DNA from: Serratia proteamaculans_D
GTDB taxonomy: Bacteria > Pseudomonadota > Gammaproteobacteria > Enterobacterales > Enterobacteriaceae
Assembly: GCF_049959315.1 (NCBI RefSeq)
Contig: NZ_CP188201.1
Reading direction: 5' to 3' (one strand)
Length of the DNA: 64,000 nt
Positions 34,133-42,734 of this stretch are shown here, piece by piece. Under the pieces are notes generated by a model. That model saw only the letters and a list, made by a program, of their open reading frames with translations. It did no database searches and was not told the origin of the DNA. Made by a program: the position numbers and the translations under genes. How positions within the stretch are numbered: position 1 is the first letter of the stretch; each line of letters starts with the position of its first letter.

Positions 34133-35032
34133 TTATTCCACATCACCTTTGAAATAGACTTGCTTAATATAACGACCTCGGCCATCTCCATGTCCCAAAT
34201 CCATCGATACCAGTGCTTCTGCTTCTACGCGACTCATTCCATTTTTAACATGATGAGTCACCGCATCGCGTGAATATGCGTATCGCAAACTATGGGGTGC
34301 ATCTTTCCCTGTCATTCCTGCCTCACGGACAATATTTCTGTACCGTTCTATTGCTGTATGTAATGAAGGCTTATCAATCAATTTACCATTATGAACATCA
34401 CAATGCTTTATTGCCGCCTCTAAAATAGATAAAACTTTCTCGCTATTAAAAATCGTCGTATCACGAGGACGACCTCCCTTCGTGCCAAACACAACCCGAA
34501 CACGCTCGTCTCCATTAATTAAAGCCTGTCGCCATGTTTTTAATGACTTTGCTGACTGAACCGTTTCTTCCGTTCGCAAACCGACATAGCGAGACAATTG
34601 AACCCCCAATGCTACCCCTGCATCTTTTTTGAAGGTATAATTTATGACTGCATTTAACTTCTCATCCGAAATAGGTGCTTTCGTCCCATCACGGTTAGCG
34701 CCTGAAATCCCTAAAGCCTGGTTACTCAGTTTATCATGATGGGGATCAGCCAGTTTATTCCGGCCCGCAGCTGACATAATTGAACGCACTGCTGCCATCT
34801 CGTTTTGCAGTGTACGAAGCGATAGATTTTCAGCCAGCCGGCTATGGATGTATTTTTCGATATGAGTCGTTTTGATGTGTTTTACATCCCGGATTTGAAT
34901 ATTTAACTTTGCCAGACGTTCTGAAAAACGATCTGCAATTCTGGAACGGTCAGCAACGGTTTTAAAACTCCCTCGTCCCTGACGAGCAAGCGTGACAAGT
35001 TGTTTACCTAACTGTTTACCGAATTTGGACAT
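34133..35032 (-). CDS. Integrase_1-type tyrosine recombinase
   Basis: 299 residues from the ATG at 35032 with GGAG upstream; the frame extends to 35161 but the added part has no family match. An N-terminal SAM-like domain (KFGKQLGKQLVTLARQGRGS ... NLSLRTLQNEMAAVRSIM) is followed by the catalytic domain with Arg in SRYVGLRTEETVQ, HSLRYAYSRDAV (HxxR) and LGHGDGRGRYIKQVYF (second His and Tyr). Such integrases occur on ICEs and plasmids. It lies between the two structured-RNA copies, about 230 bp from one and 730 bp from the other, and points the same way. Confidence 0.88.
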   Translation of the reverse strand: MSKFGKQLGKQLVTLARQGRGSFKTVADRSRIADRFSERLAKLNIQIRDVKHIKTTHIEKYIHSRLAENLSLRTLQNEMAAVRSIMSAAGRNKLADPHHDKLSNQALGISGANRDGTKAPISDEKLNAVINYTFKKDAGVALGVQLSRYVGLRTEETVQSAKSLKTWRQALINGDERVRVVFGTKGGRPRDTTIFNSEKVLSILEAAIKHCDVHNGKLIDKPSLHTAIERYRNIVREAGMTGKDAPHSLRYAYSRDAVTHHVKNGMSRVEAEALVSMDLGHGDGRGRYIKQVYFKGDVE

Positions 35033-35761
35033 TTCAATATCTCCAATGGGATACACGTCCTTCTGCTTTAAAAGAAGCAGACGGATCTGTACCCCAGTAA
35101 TTTCAACCCCGACGACATGGTTGCTTTTGCGCTTCCTGCGTCTCGACTGGTATCTGTGCATCGGGGCGGCGAAATGTTGAGTTCTTGCGAGGCACCCCAG
35201 ATCTCTGATCTGTTTGCTGCTTATGCAGAGCTGACTTTCGTCAAGCTGCCTCCAACACTACTGTTCGTAGTGTCGCCATCGATACCGAGTCGGTTTCCTC
35301 CTTTTAGTTAGTGAAACGTTCAAAACGGATTTCCCGTTGTAATTACGTTGAAGTGAATGTGTGTTTAAGGCCGTACTGGCACGGACTACATGTTGGTCAG
35401 ATGGTAGTTAAACGTTGAAAGCCACGTCATGCGTGGGTTGAGACGTTATGCGCTACGCGCGTCACTTGGTAGTGTCTTCGCCACTTCACAAGTGACGCGC
35501 GCTCCTCTGCTCCCAATGAGACTCACGTAAGCAGCCAAAGGTACCCATTGGCTTTATACGTTCGTTCAAAGATTGCATCGTCAGCAACACGTCATTAAAG
35601 CCTTTAGCAGCTTTAAAGAAGTAAGCGATATCAGCCAGTTGTGACTAATTTATCCAGGCAAGGGCTGCCCAATGTAGATGTGTGCCTGGCTAATTAGCAC
35701 CAAGGCATTGAGAGACTTTTCAGCAGCCTTAACCGCTCCGAATACTACGTTGGATGAGCGA
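35033..35761. other. Integrase upstream region with inverted repeats
   Basis: About 730 bp without a convincing gene. It holds a hairpin ACACTAC/GTAGTGT at 35255-35273, the long palindrome at 35456-35501, and a nested repeat CTAATT...CCAGGCA / TGCCTGG...AATTAG at about 35646-35697. Their density suggests recombinase or replication sites, or RNA structure. Confidence 0.45.
35456..35501. repeat. 13-bp perfect inverted repeat
   Basis: CGCGCGTCACTTG (35456-35468) and its exact complement CAAGTGACGCGCG (35489-35501) are separated by 20 bases that can themselves pair (AGTG/CACT). There is no T tract, so it is not an obvious terminator. It could be a recombination, transfer or replication site of the element. 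Confidence 0.6.
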
Positions 35762-35969
35762 TATCTGCTCCCAAAGGCGGGCAGATGTACCACACCAGAC
35801 CTGGCGTGCTCCCTCTCAGGCTACGGAAGCTTTCTTTTGCCATCACCCGAAGGCGATCCTCGCAGATGGCTAGATCATTGGTGGCTGTCTATCTACAGCA
35901 GGGTCACCCGAAGGCGCTCATCACAGACCCACTGAGCATTGGTGGTCGTTCAAACACGACAGTACAACG
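35762..35969 (-). ncRNA. Putative structured RNA, copy 2
   Basis: Second copy of the 33.7 kb element, same orientation, 2,063 bp away. Compensatory differences from copy 1: first hairpin GTCGT/ACGAC instead of GTTGTC/GACAAC; third hairpin GCTGT(AGATAG)ACAGC; ACGCCA/TGGTGT instead of ACGCCG/CGGTGT; GCTTCC pairs with GGGAGC through a U-G wobble that exists only on the minus strand. The CACCAAT...GCCTTCGGGTG modules are kept. TTGACT followed after 17 bases by TTAAGC lies just upstream (35976-36004). Confidence 0.62.
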
Positions 35970-35975
35970 TTTTTA

Positions 35976-36004
35976 GCTTAATCGATTACTTGGGCCATAG
36001 TCAA
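35976..36004 (-). promoter_or_regulatory. Candidate promoter of structured RNA copy 2
   Basis: On the minus strand TTGACT, 17-base spacer, TTAAGC. The -10 is weak, but the distance to the first hairpin is close to that at copy 1. Confidence 0.35.
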
Positions 36005-36986
36005 TTCCCGTCCTTTCCACTAAAGCCTGATTATCTAAGTCACATTGTTCAACGTGACAATAAAGGCAATCCAGTGTCAGTATTTACAGACCGTCAACGT
36101 ACGCCAAACTTATTTTATGTAATACAGAATTGAAAGTCAGTTGCAACTGCTCGACCGTGCCTCTCAGTCAGTAAAAGTGTGTGTCAATGTCGGCTCCAGA
36201 TCATCCAGCTTCCATTTCTAGAATTACCAGCTGCTTTATCGACACTGTTGAAAAACATGGGAGTGGTTACTACGTTTTTTTGCATTACAGAACAAGATAA
36301 TTTTAAGTTTAAAACTGCATTAAGCATTAATGCATTAAATATAGGTTTCCCATTGATTCATCAAAAAAATTTTATAATGACTAATGATGATATTTTACCG
36401 AGCATCGCTCAGACAACAATGACTACAACCTACTGCAATTACGGATTGTGGCGATCTTGTGGGCTAAAAGTCAACTCCCCAACCTGCCGGGAATAAAAAG
36501 GTGCTGACGTTTCTCCTTGCTTACTGGCTACACAAAGAAGAACATAATTCACACTATTTGTAATTAATTTGAAACAAGGTTTATTCCATACCCCAGATAA
36601 TATCTATGACACGGGGAAAATCCTTTTAAATATAAACTTTTTATTTATAAAGTATATCACACCGATATACCCGTATTTTTTAGTTCACCACGCAGGACTA
36701 CCTAGCTCTCCGATTGAAGCAGATAGTTCGCTGACTCAATTACTTCCAGAACCAAATACCTATGCATCTTACGGTTCAATGTAATTTCTAAAATCAGTCG
36801 AGATATTTAGCAAAAAAAACCGTATATTTTGACAGGGTTTAACTTAAGCTTTTGGTCTTATCAGACATTAATTATTATTGAGTAACTGTTGCAATTATCG
36901 TTCTTGATAATGCCGTATTGATACTCTAACGTTATCCGGAGTCCGCTATTCATTTTTTCTAAATGTTGAAACTCTTCCGCAAAAAG
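36005..36986. other. AT-rich gap between the mobile block and the first fimbrial locus
   Basis: About 980 bp. Open frames at 36179-36496 and 36569-36784 lack ribosome sites and recognisable content and were not accepted. No repeats or RNA genes were seen. The base composition is clearly more AT-rich than the core genome on the left, as is common at island edges. Confidence 0.4.
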
Positions 36987-38426
36987 TCAGAAAGAAATTT
37001 TCTTAGTGTTCGTCGAAGACGACGTTTTTTGTATTATTTCCCGAGGATACATCTCGGCTACTCGTAAACGGTACACCATAGTAGCGTTAGGTGGCACGCT
37101 AGTCGGGTAACCTTTATCTCCATAGGCCAGTTCTGGTGGTACCACTAAGGTTAAAGAACCGTGGTTGCGCAATGTCTTTAGCGCCTCTTGGAATAGCGGT
37201 GGAAACTTATCCAGGGTTTGAGTCAGCACCGAGCCATTGGCTTCCATGTCGTTAATCACCACGCCATTGGTCAGCATTTCCTTCACCACCACATCTAGTG
37301 AAGCTCTTGCAGGGATCGGGGCGTCACCTTCATAATCAATGCGGTACCAAGCCCCGGCAGTAGTGCGCTTAACCAGCGGATCCTTTTTAAAGGTAGCCAG
37401 ATAGTTTTCACCTGCTTTGGCTTGCTCTGCCATCACTTTATCTCTGGCACGCATTACCAAAGCTTCGGAAGCAATTAAGGCCTGGTTGAGCTGATCGTCG
37501 TTAAGATGCCGTTGGCCAGCGAAAGTATCGACAATACCGGCCAAGATGGTCTGCTTATCGGTTTTTACCCCCCATTGTTTGCGCTCCGTCTGCATTTGCA
37601 AAATTTCCTCGCCCAGCGAAACCCCCACGGCGTAATCCTGCCGGACCGACGGTTTTTCCAGGACTGTGTTATCCATTTGAACCGGAATTTTGGCTTCCAT
37701 GGCTGCCAGCTCCGCACGTAACGACGCAACGGCAACCAACTGGTTATCTTTCTCATTTTGTAAACTCTGCCGCTGCTGACGCTGTTGCTCACTTTGATCT
37801 TTGGCGCTTTCCAACTGCTGTTTTAAGGTTTCATTGCCGGTATTCAGCCTTTGGTAATCTTTCTGCGCGCTCGTAAGGCGAGCTTGCAGCACGCCATTAC
37901 GTTTTTTTAGCGCCCGCGTAGCTTGTTCCCCACGTTCCAGGGCTGTCAATATCTGTTGTTCCTGGGGGGGAATCGCCAGCGCCTGACGCAAGCCTTGCGC
38001 CAATTGACCCAAAGCTTTCATGTCCGGTAAAGGTGCAGGCACGGGCTGTGCATTTTTTTCTGCCAGCAACGTTTGCAGGGCACCCACTTTTTGCTCTAAC
38101 TGAGCGATAGTGATCCGCTGGCGTTGTAACTCCACCTCTTTGGTTTGCCAACCTAATGTTGACACCCTCGGCTTTTTCACTGCCTTGGGTTGTCTCTGCT
38201 CACTTTTAGCACTGCCGAGTTTCTGTTGTTCAAGTGATGCTTGCGGTGGCTGTCGCAAATCTTGTTCATTATATTGTTCGGCAAACTGCAATAGGGCGGG
38301 CACGCTCATATTATCCGTGGCTAACGCCGCCGAACTGGCTAGCAGACAGCCCGCGATCGCCCCCCTTAATAAACGTCGGTGTAATGGCGAACCATAAATA
38401 CCGAGGTAGAGCCATTGACCATTCAT
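36987..38426 (-). CDS. Periplasmic FKBP-like protein of fimbrial locus 1
   Basis: 479 residues. A signal sequence (GAIAGCLLASSAALA), a long coiled-coil region (about 95-260), an FKBP_N-type helical domain (DYAVGVSLGEEILQM) and a C-terminal FKBP domain (LTLVVPPELAYGDKGYP ... VPPNATMVYRLRV, shown in parts). Active-site positions of FKBPs are changed: YTG reads KEM and the VIPGW tryptophan region reads KFPPLF, so isomerase activity is doubtful. It overlaps the lipoprotein gene by 4 bp. A paralog with the same partner lies at 50480-51775, which suggests a role in fimbrial assembly or anchoring. Confidence 0.82.
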   Translation of the reverse strand: MNGQWLYLGIYGSPLHRRLLRGAIAGCLLASSAALATDNMSVPALLQFAEQYNEQDLRQPPQASLEQQKLGSAKSEQRQPKAVKKPRVSTLGWQTKEVELQRQRITIAQLEQKVGALQTLLAEKNAQPVPAPLPDMKALGQLAQGLRQALAIPPQEQQILTALERGEQATRALKKRNGVLQARLTSAQKDYQRLNTGNETLKQQLESAKDQSEQQRQQRQSLQNEKDNQLVAVASLRAELAAMEAKIPVQMDNTVLEKPSVRQDYAVGVSLGEEILQMQTERKQWGVKTDKQTILAGIVDTFAGQRHLNDDQLNQALIASEALVMRARDKVMAEQAKAGENYLATFKKDPLVKRTTAGAWYRIDYEGDAPIPARASLDVVVKEMLTNGVVINDMEANGSVLTQTLDKFPPLFQEALKTLRNHGSLTLVVPPELAYGDKGYPTSVPPNATMVYRLRVAEMYPREIIQKTSSSTNTKKISF

Positions 38427-38809
38427 TCACCACGCCCCTCACCTTGGGCCAAATGGAGCAATACCGCCTGATTGATTTCCGCGCACAATAAGCTGACTTT
38501 GTAGCGGTACAGCGCATCCACGGTGCCCTGCGTCTCGCCGTTGACCTTGCTACGCAGGCGGGCATATTGCGCGGCGCTGCCCATCAGGTGGTCAAAGGCT
38601 TGTTGGGTGACCGCATAATCCTTGGTTTGTAGCGAACTTAATACCGCCAGCTCTTGCTGGCACTGCTGCAGGCGTTTGCCCTCCTGTTCACTCTGCGGCT
38701 GCGGGCTATTTGCCACAGATTTGTTCGCTGTATTAACCGGTGCACGGCAGGCGCTGAGTAATAGCACCAGGGCAAACAGGGGCCATTTCACAGACTTCAA
38801 CTTATTCAT
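38423..38809 (-). CDS. Lipoprotein partner of the FKBP-like protein, locus 1
   Basis: 128 residues with lipobox LLSAC (Cys about residue 21). The mature part is helical and Gln-rich (EQEGKRLQQCQQELAVL), then AAQYARLRSKVNGETQGTVDALYRYKVSLLCAEINQ, given here in full family context only as a landmark near residues 80-115. The same landmark occurs in the paralog at 51772-52191. The ATGA overlap with the FKBP-like gene indicates coupled expression. Function unknown; probably outer-membrane anchored. Confidence 0.8.
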   Translation of the reverse strand: MNKLKSVKWPLFALVLLLSACRAPVNTANKSVANSPQPQSEQEGKRLQQCQQELAVLSSLQTKDYAVTQQAFDHLMGSAAQYARLRSKVNGETQGTVDALYRYKVSLLCAEINQAVLLHLAQGEGRGE

Positions 38810-38963
38810 TTATGTAAATTCCTTTTTCTTGCTCTCATGACTACCTTATTCCCGAAACAAGCCAATGCATAAACCTCACTACCAAACCAATAATATGAAC
38901 ACCAAGAAAAATTACTTTCTATATTCATTAGATTCTATAAAAAACAGAAGGTGCAGTAAATAA

Positions 38964-39695
38964 TCAAAGTATCTCCAGCGTCACAAGATATATCCCCGAT
39001 GATATACTGGAAAGCGCATCTTTACTCTCAGCAGTCACTTTAATCCGGTTATTTACGGACGACACATTTCGGTAAGTCACTACTTTATCGTTATTTTCAA
39101 AGACGGTGAATACCGACACCCCCGACGGGAAACTGTCATATAAAGGTTCTATCTTCATTTTAAAGTCCGCGTTTGCGGTGCATCTCACCATACTGCCCGT
39201 GGTTTTCACTGCGGAATCATAGGGCTTAAGCGAAAATTTAACGCTATCATATCCTTCTATAGCACATTTAGGTGGCGGAGGCGGTACTTCTATTATAACC
39301 TCACCAGAACCTCCGGAAAGAAGCATGTAAAACAATGAATTACCGGCTCGACACTGTACTGCTACATAATCAAACTTACCTGCGCCAAAGCCCATATCAG
39401 AACTTATGGGAAGACGCACTCCAACCGCTGAGTGAAATCGACTTTCTATATCATCCCATGTATTTTTACATTCGCTTTGATAAACACCGTACCAAGTCAC
39501 CTGACCATTTTTATAGGTTCGTATGCCGATCGTACTCTTAGCTGCGCCTGCCGGCGCTTTATTAATGTCGTTTCTAGCGAAATTCAATGAGGTAATTACA
39601 GCATAGTCGCCTTCAATTCTGTAAGTCACAGATTTAGCTTCTGCACGATCACACAGTAAAAAGAAAGCCATAAAAAAAAGATAATAGAGATGCAT
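38964..39695 (-). CDS. Putative tip adhesin of fimbrial locus 1
   Basis: 243 residues with a signal peptide (MHLYYLFFMAFFLLCDRAEA). The N-terminal half (SVTYRIEGDYAVITSLNF ... KFDYVAVQCRAGNSLFYMLL) has paired cysteines. A PPPPPKC hinge near residue 148 leads into a C-terminal Ig-like half (VKFSLKPYDSAVKTTGSMVR). Position after the minor pilins matches mrpH or papG, the two-domain tip adhesins of MR/P and P fimbriae, and the length fits. Sequence similarity to known adhesins was not recognised, so receptor specificity cannot be guessed. Confidence 0.65.
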   Translation of the reverse strand: MHLYYLFFMAFFLLCDRAEAKSVTYRIEGDYAVITSLNFARNDINKAPAGAAKSTIGIRTYKNGQVTWYGVYQSECKNTWDDIESRFHSAVGVRLPISSDMGFGAGKFDYVAVQCRAGNSLFYMLLSGGSGEVIIEVPPPPPKCAIEGYDSVKFSLKPYDSAVKTTGSMVRCTANADFKMKIEPLYDSFPSGVSVFTVFENNDKVVTYRNVSSVNNRIKVTAESKDALSSISSGIYLVTLEIL

Positions 39696-39736
39696 AGCTC
39701 ACCATTTTGTTATTACTAAATATCTATGAGAAAAAC

Positions 39737-40285
39737 CTATTCATATACCAAGCTAAAGGTAGCGATGGCGCTGAACGGTCCGCGTTCAATCGTCTGCTTG
39801 ACGATCGCCTGCGGTTCGCCCCGCACATAGGCCAACAGGGTCAGGGTGTTATTACCGCTGACCAAGCGATAGCCCTCGCCCACCTTGTTGATCGGCAGCG
39901 GCTTGCCACTCTGGGTTTCCATGCCGATGGCTATACCATTCGCCTGGCTGCTGCCTTCAATGGCCAACAGGCCGGGCAGATACTGGTTCTCTATGCCGCT
40001 GAAGGTCACCTTCACCGTTTTGCCCAGGCTGAGGTCACACTGCGCCAGATGCAGCTCAAACGGCTGGCCGTGCGTACGGGTGTTCTGGTACAGGTATTTG
40101 TCGATCACCGTGCCAAAATCCAAACGCACGCTTTCTTCCCCTGGTGGTATCACGCAGGGCTCTGCCACCAAAGCGCCATGAAAGCGCATATTCTCTTTTG
40201 CTTGTACCGGTAAGCTCAGCGCCAACAGCACCACGCTTGCCCACCCTGCCAGAGCGCTTCTTTTTACTGCCTTTAGGCGCATCAT
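39737..40285 (-). CDS. Minor pilin, locus 1 (PapF/MrpG position)
   Basis: 182 residues: signal peptide ending in VQA, then ENMRFHGALVAEPCVIPPGEE, the pilin beta-strand with first Cys, and the second Cys in LHLAQCDLSLGK. The C-terminal alternating strand GPFSAIATFSLVYE with penultimate Tyr is the chaperone/usher assembly motif. It overlaps the upstream minor pilin by 4 bp. The paralog in locus 2 is at 54023-54577 with near-identical core patterns. Confidence 0.88.
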   Translation of the reverse strand: MMRLKAVKRSALAGWASVVLLALSLPVQAKENMRFHGALVAEPCVIPPGEESVRLDFGTVIDKYLYQNTRTHGQPFELHLAQCDLSLGKTVKVTFSGIENQYLPGLLAIEGSSQANGIAIGMETQSGKPLPINKVGEGYRLVSGNNTLTLLAYVRGEPQAIVKQTIERGPFSAIATFSLVYE

Positions 40286-40767
40286 TGGTACGCCGCCAAC
40301 AGGGTTGCAGTCGCTTCAAACGGCCCTTCTTTTAACGTTGCACCGAGTCGCTTCACCGGCACGGCTTCCAGCTTGGGTTGGCTTACAAACTTTATCGGGA
40401 TCGGTTTGTTCAGCTCAAACGGCTGGCCGTTTTGCAGAATATGAATGCCCAGATCGGTCACGTTGGCCTTTACCGCCGCGCTATCATAATCGGTTGGCAC
40501 GCCGACGATTTGCAGTGTCATATTCGTGGCTTCAACGTTCGGGTCACAGGTTATCTGGTAGTTCACCAACTGTAGGTAGTTCACCCCATCCACTTTCGTC
40601 ACCCCCACCCGGTTACCAAAATCAACATTTACGTTGCCACCGTCATTAATGGTGCAGGGTGGCGGCTCTACCAGCGTGCCGTAGAGCTTCATATTTTCCG
40701 CAGCACACAGGTTGCCGGTCAGGGTTGCGCCCAGCAGCAGCAAGCATGCTCTTGAACAGGTTTTCAT
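40282..40767 (-). CDS. Minor pilin, locus 1 (PapK/MrpF type)
   Basis: 161 residues: signal peptide ending in LCA, ENMKLYGTLVEPPPCTINDGG with the first pilin Cys, VNYQITCD with the second, and C-terminal GPFEATATLLAAYQ with penultimate Tyr. The VDFGNRVGVTKVDG and LEAVPVKR segments are shared with the next upstream pilin and with the plus-strand pilin at 62008-62508. Likely a tip-adaptor subunit. Confidence 0.88.
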   Translation of the reverse strand: MKTCSRACLLLLGATLTGNLCAAENMKLYGTLVEPPPCTINDGGNVNVDFGNRVGVTKVDGVNYLQLVNYQITCDPNVEATNMTLQIVGVPTDYDSAAVKANVTDLGIHILQNGQPFELNKPIPIKFVSQPKLEAVPVKRLGATLKEGPFEATATLLAAYQ

Positions 40768-40780
40768 CGCGTTGATCCCT

Positions 40781-41296
40781 TCACTGGTATTCCACTTTCA
40801 TGGTCGCCCCGGACGAAAAAGCCCCCCCGGTCAATTTGGCACCGTTGCGTTTGACCGGCACCGCCTCAAGGGTGGGCAGCTTGGGGTAGGTAAACTTCAG
40901 CCAGCTGTTAATCGGCAGCGCGATTCCTGCGTTCAGGAAGGCAATGCCGAAATCAGTCTGGTTGGTGCGCAGCACCTTGCCGTCAAATGCAGCGCCGGTC
41001 CCCTCAATCCACAGTTTCATCGCCGTGGAAGGCGCATTCTTGCACTCCACCGAGTAAGGCACAGGCGTTTTTTTGTAGCTGCCGTCAATCCGGGTGGTCA
41101 GGACATCACTGCCAAAATCCACCTCAATCAGGTTATTGCCGTTAACCTCGCAGGTAGGGGTGATGATGGTGACTGTCACCGTCACTGTCGTTTGCTCAAC
41201 CGCCTGGGCTGCACCGGGGGCACAACTCACCCACAACGCCAATATCCAGCCACGCCTTGTGGCACCGTGCTTTCGTTCTGTTTTTCTTGCCGTCAT
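40781..41296 (-). CDS. Minor pilin, locus 1 (PapE/MrpF type)
   Basis: 171 residues from the ATG at 41296 with AAGGA upstream. A basic stretch and signal peptide (RRGWILALWVSCAPGAAQA), then TVTVTIITPTCEVNGNN with the first Cys, YSVECKNAPS with the second, and C-terminal GGAFSSGATMKVEYQ with penultimate Tyr. Tip-fibre or adaptor role by position; it follows the MrpE-like gene by about 10 bp. Confidence 0.87.
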   Translation of the reverse strand: MTARKTERKHGATRRGWILALWVSCAPGAAQAVEQTTVTVTVTIITPTCEVNGNNLIEVDFGSDVLTTRIDGSYKKTPVPYSVECKNAPSTAMKLWIEGTGAAFDGKVLRTNQTDFGIAFLNAGIALPINSWLKFTYPKLPTLEAVPVKRNGAKLTGGAFSSGATMKVEYQ

Positions 41297-41306
41297 GCCA
41301 CATTCC

Positions 41307-41957
41307 TTAGTCATAACTGAGCCTGAAGTCCACATGGGCGCTGTAGGCTCCGGCCTGCAAAGGGGCACGGGTGCGCTCTGGCATCACGCGGTAATTCAGC
41401 ACGCTCTGCCCCGGCGTCAGCAACAGCGGCGCCCCCCGCTCGCCCAGCCGGACATCGCGCCCCAGTGCATCGGTCAGGCGCAAAGCCACACCGGAGGCAC
41501 CCCGCACCTTCACCAACTGCGGATTATCGGCATCTGCCGGTGCCACAAAACTGACCGAGACCGCCGGTTGCGCGGTGCTCCACAACACATTGCCGCTGCG
41601 CAGGTCGCGGTTCTTCGCCGGACTGCGCAGGCAGTCCCGCAGGTGTAACTGCACGGCAACCGGCGTGCCACGGTCGCCGAACCGTGCCAGTTTGGCGGTG
41701 CCGGTTTCCCCCAGCCAGATATCCTGCCAGGCGGATGGCATCTCCAGCCAGCAGGCACTCTCGGTTAAGGCACCACGCACATGCAGCACTCCGTTGGCTC
41801 CATCAATATTCCAGTTATCTGCCGCCTGCGCCGACGGCAACAGCGCCCAGACGGTGCTCAGTACCAACGGTACCATTAATGCCGCGGCGCTCCTCACCAA
41901 CAGACACCGCCACCGGTAACGCGAAAAACCATCGACCTGCCCTTGTTGCTGTTGCAT
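41307..41957 (-). CDS. Minor pilin, locus 1 (MrpE/PapJ-like position)
   Basis: 216 residues from the ATG at 41957, which has GGGAG upstream (a GTG at 41978 is less likely). A long cytoplasmic N-tail is followed by a hydrophobic signal (ALMVPLVLSTVWALLPSAQA). The mature part, DNWNIDGANGVLHVRGALTE with a Cys, a second Cys in LHLRDCLRSPAKNRD, and C-terminal ...VDFRLSYD, has the pilin fold with penultimate Tyr. The direct paralog in locus 2 is at 54638-55294. It follows the chaperone gene closely. Confidence 0.82.
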   Translation of the reverse strand: MQQQQGQVDGFSRYRWRCLLVRSAAALMVPLVLSTVWALLPSAQAADNWNIDGANGVLHVRGALTESACWLEMPSAWQDIWLGETGTAKLARFGDRGTPVAVQLHLRDCLRSPAKNRDLRSGNVLWSTAQPAVSVSFVAPADADNPQLVKVRGASGVALRLTDALGRDVRLGERGAPLLLTPGQSVLNYRVMPERTRAPLQAGAYSAHVDFRLSYD

Positions 41958-41984
41958 ACCCGCTCCCTGTTTCTGCACTGAAAA

Positions 41985-42734
41985 TCAACCCGCCTTGACG
42001 GGCGCAGCCTTGCAGGCTGTTCCGCTGCAGGTGAACTGCAACTGCGGGCGTCCGCCGTAGTCATTAACGTAGGTCAGTACCGGCGTACCGCCCAGTACAC
42101 TGCTGCCGACGTTGAGCATCTCGCTGCCTTTGGGGGCCAGCATCAGCGGTTCAAACCCAGCGACGCTGGTGCCGTCTTTTTTGCTGCTGGCATCCACGAT
42201 GGTCACGTAATATGCCGTCGGGTTGTTCAGCCGGTATTTATCCCCCTGCTTGGTCAGCGTCAGCTGCTCCTGCCAGGGCGCCGTACCCTCACTGCCGCCC
42301 AGCGCTTTGGGCCGGTAAAACAGCTTGATGCGGGTCTGCAACGCCAGTTGCAGCGTATTGGGCTTGTCGCTCTTTGGCGGAATTTCACGCAGGTTAAAAT
42401 AGAACAGCGTTTCCCTGTCCTGTGGCAGCGTGTTCGCCGCCGGTAATCCCTGCACCTTGACCTGGCTCTTGGCCCCCGGCTCCAGGCGTTGCAGCGGCGG
42501 CAGCGCCGTCAGCGGGCTGGTGACTTTTTTGCCGGCCTCGTCCTCTATCCAACCCTGTGCCAGGTAAGGCAGCTGTTTATTCTCGTTACTGATGCTCAGG
42601 CTCACCGATTTCTCGCCGCCGTTAAACACCACTCGGGTGCGGTCCAGCGCTATCGCCGCCTGCGCCTGGGAAACACCCAGCACGCACAGCAGCGCACCGG
42701 TCATCAGCTGGGTTTTCATTGTCAATGTCATCAC
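41985..42734 (-). CDS. Periplasmic fimbrial chaperone, locus 1 (PapD-like)
   Basis: 249 residues with a signal peptide. AIALDRTRVVFNGGEKSVSL (strand A1/B1), the conserved basic pair in YLAQGWIEDEAGKK, ETLFYFNLREIPPKS with the chaperone signature (G1 strand region), and a C-terminal disulfide FTCSGTAC as in PapD. It caps pilins by donor-strand complementation and hands them to the usher. ATGA overlap with the usher gene. Confidence 0.95.
   Translation of the reverse strand: MMTLTMKTQLMTGALLCVLGVSQAQAAIALDRTRVVFNGGEKSVSLSISNENKQLPYLAQGWIEDEAGKKVTSPLTALPPLQRLEPGAKSQVKVQGLPAANTLPQDRETLFYFNLREIPPKSDKPNTLQLALQTRIKLFYRPKALGGSEGTAPWQEQLTLTKQGDKYRLNNPTAYYVTIVDASSKKDGTSVAGFEPLMLAPKGSEMLNVGSSVLGGTPVLTYVNDYGGRPQLQFTCSGTACKAAPVKAG

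Noticed and set aside
33698..35969. Repeated element as a type III toxin-antitoxin RNA array or CRISPR
   Set aside because: There are only two long copies and internal modules rather than short tandem repeats, and no ToxN-like gene or cas gene is nearby.
33698..35969. The two RNA copies as attL/attR of the integrase
   Set aside because: The copies are long and clearly diverged, whereas attachment repeats made by one integration event should be short and near-identical. An old duplication remains possible.
35785..35976. Possible 63-residue protein through structured element copy 2
   Set aside because: Same reason as copy 1; no ribosome site and different protein sequence from the aligned region.
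36179..36784. Two frames of 105 and 71 codons before the first fimbrial locus
   Set aside because: AT-rich DNA with no ribosome site; the products look random.
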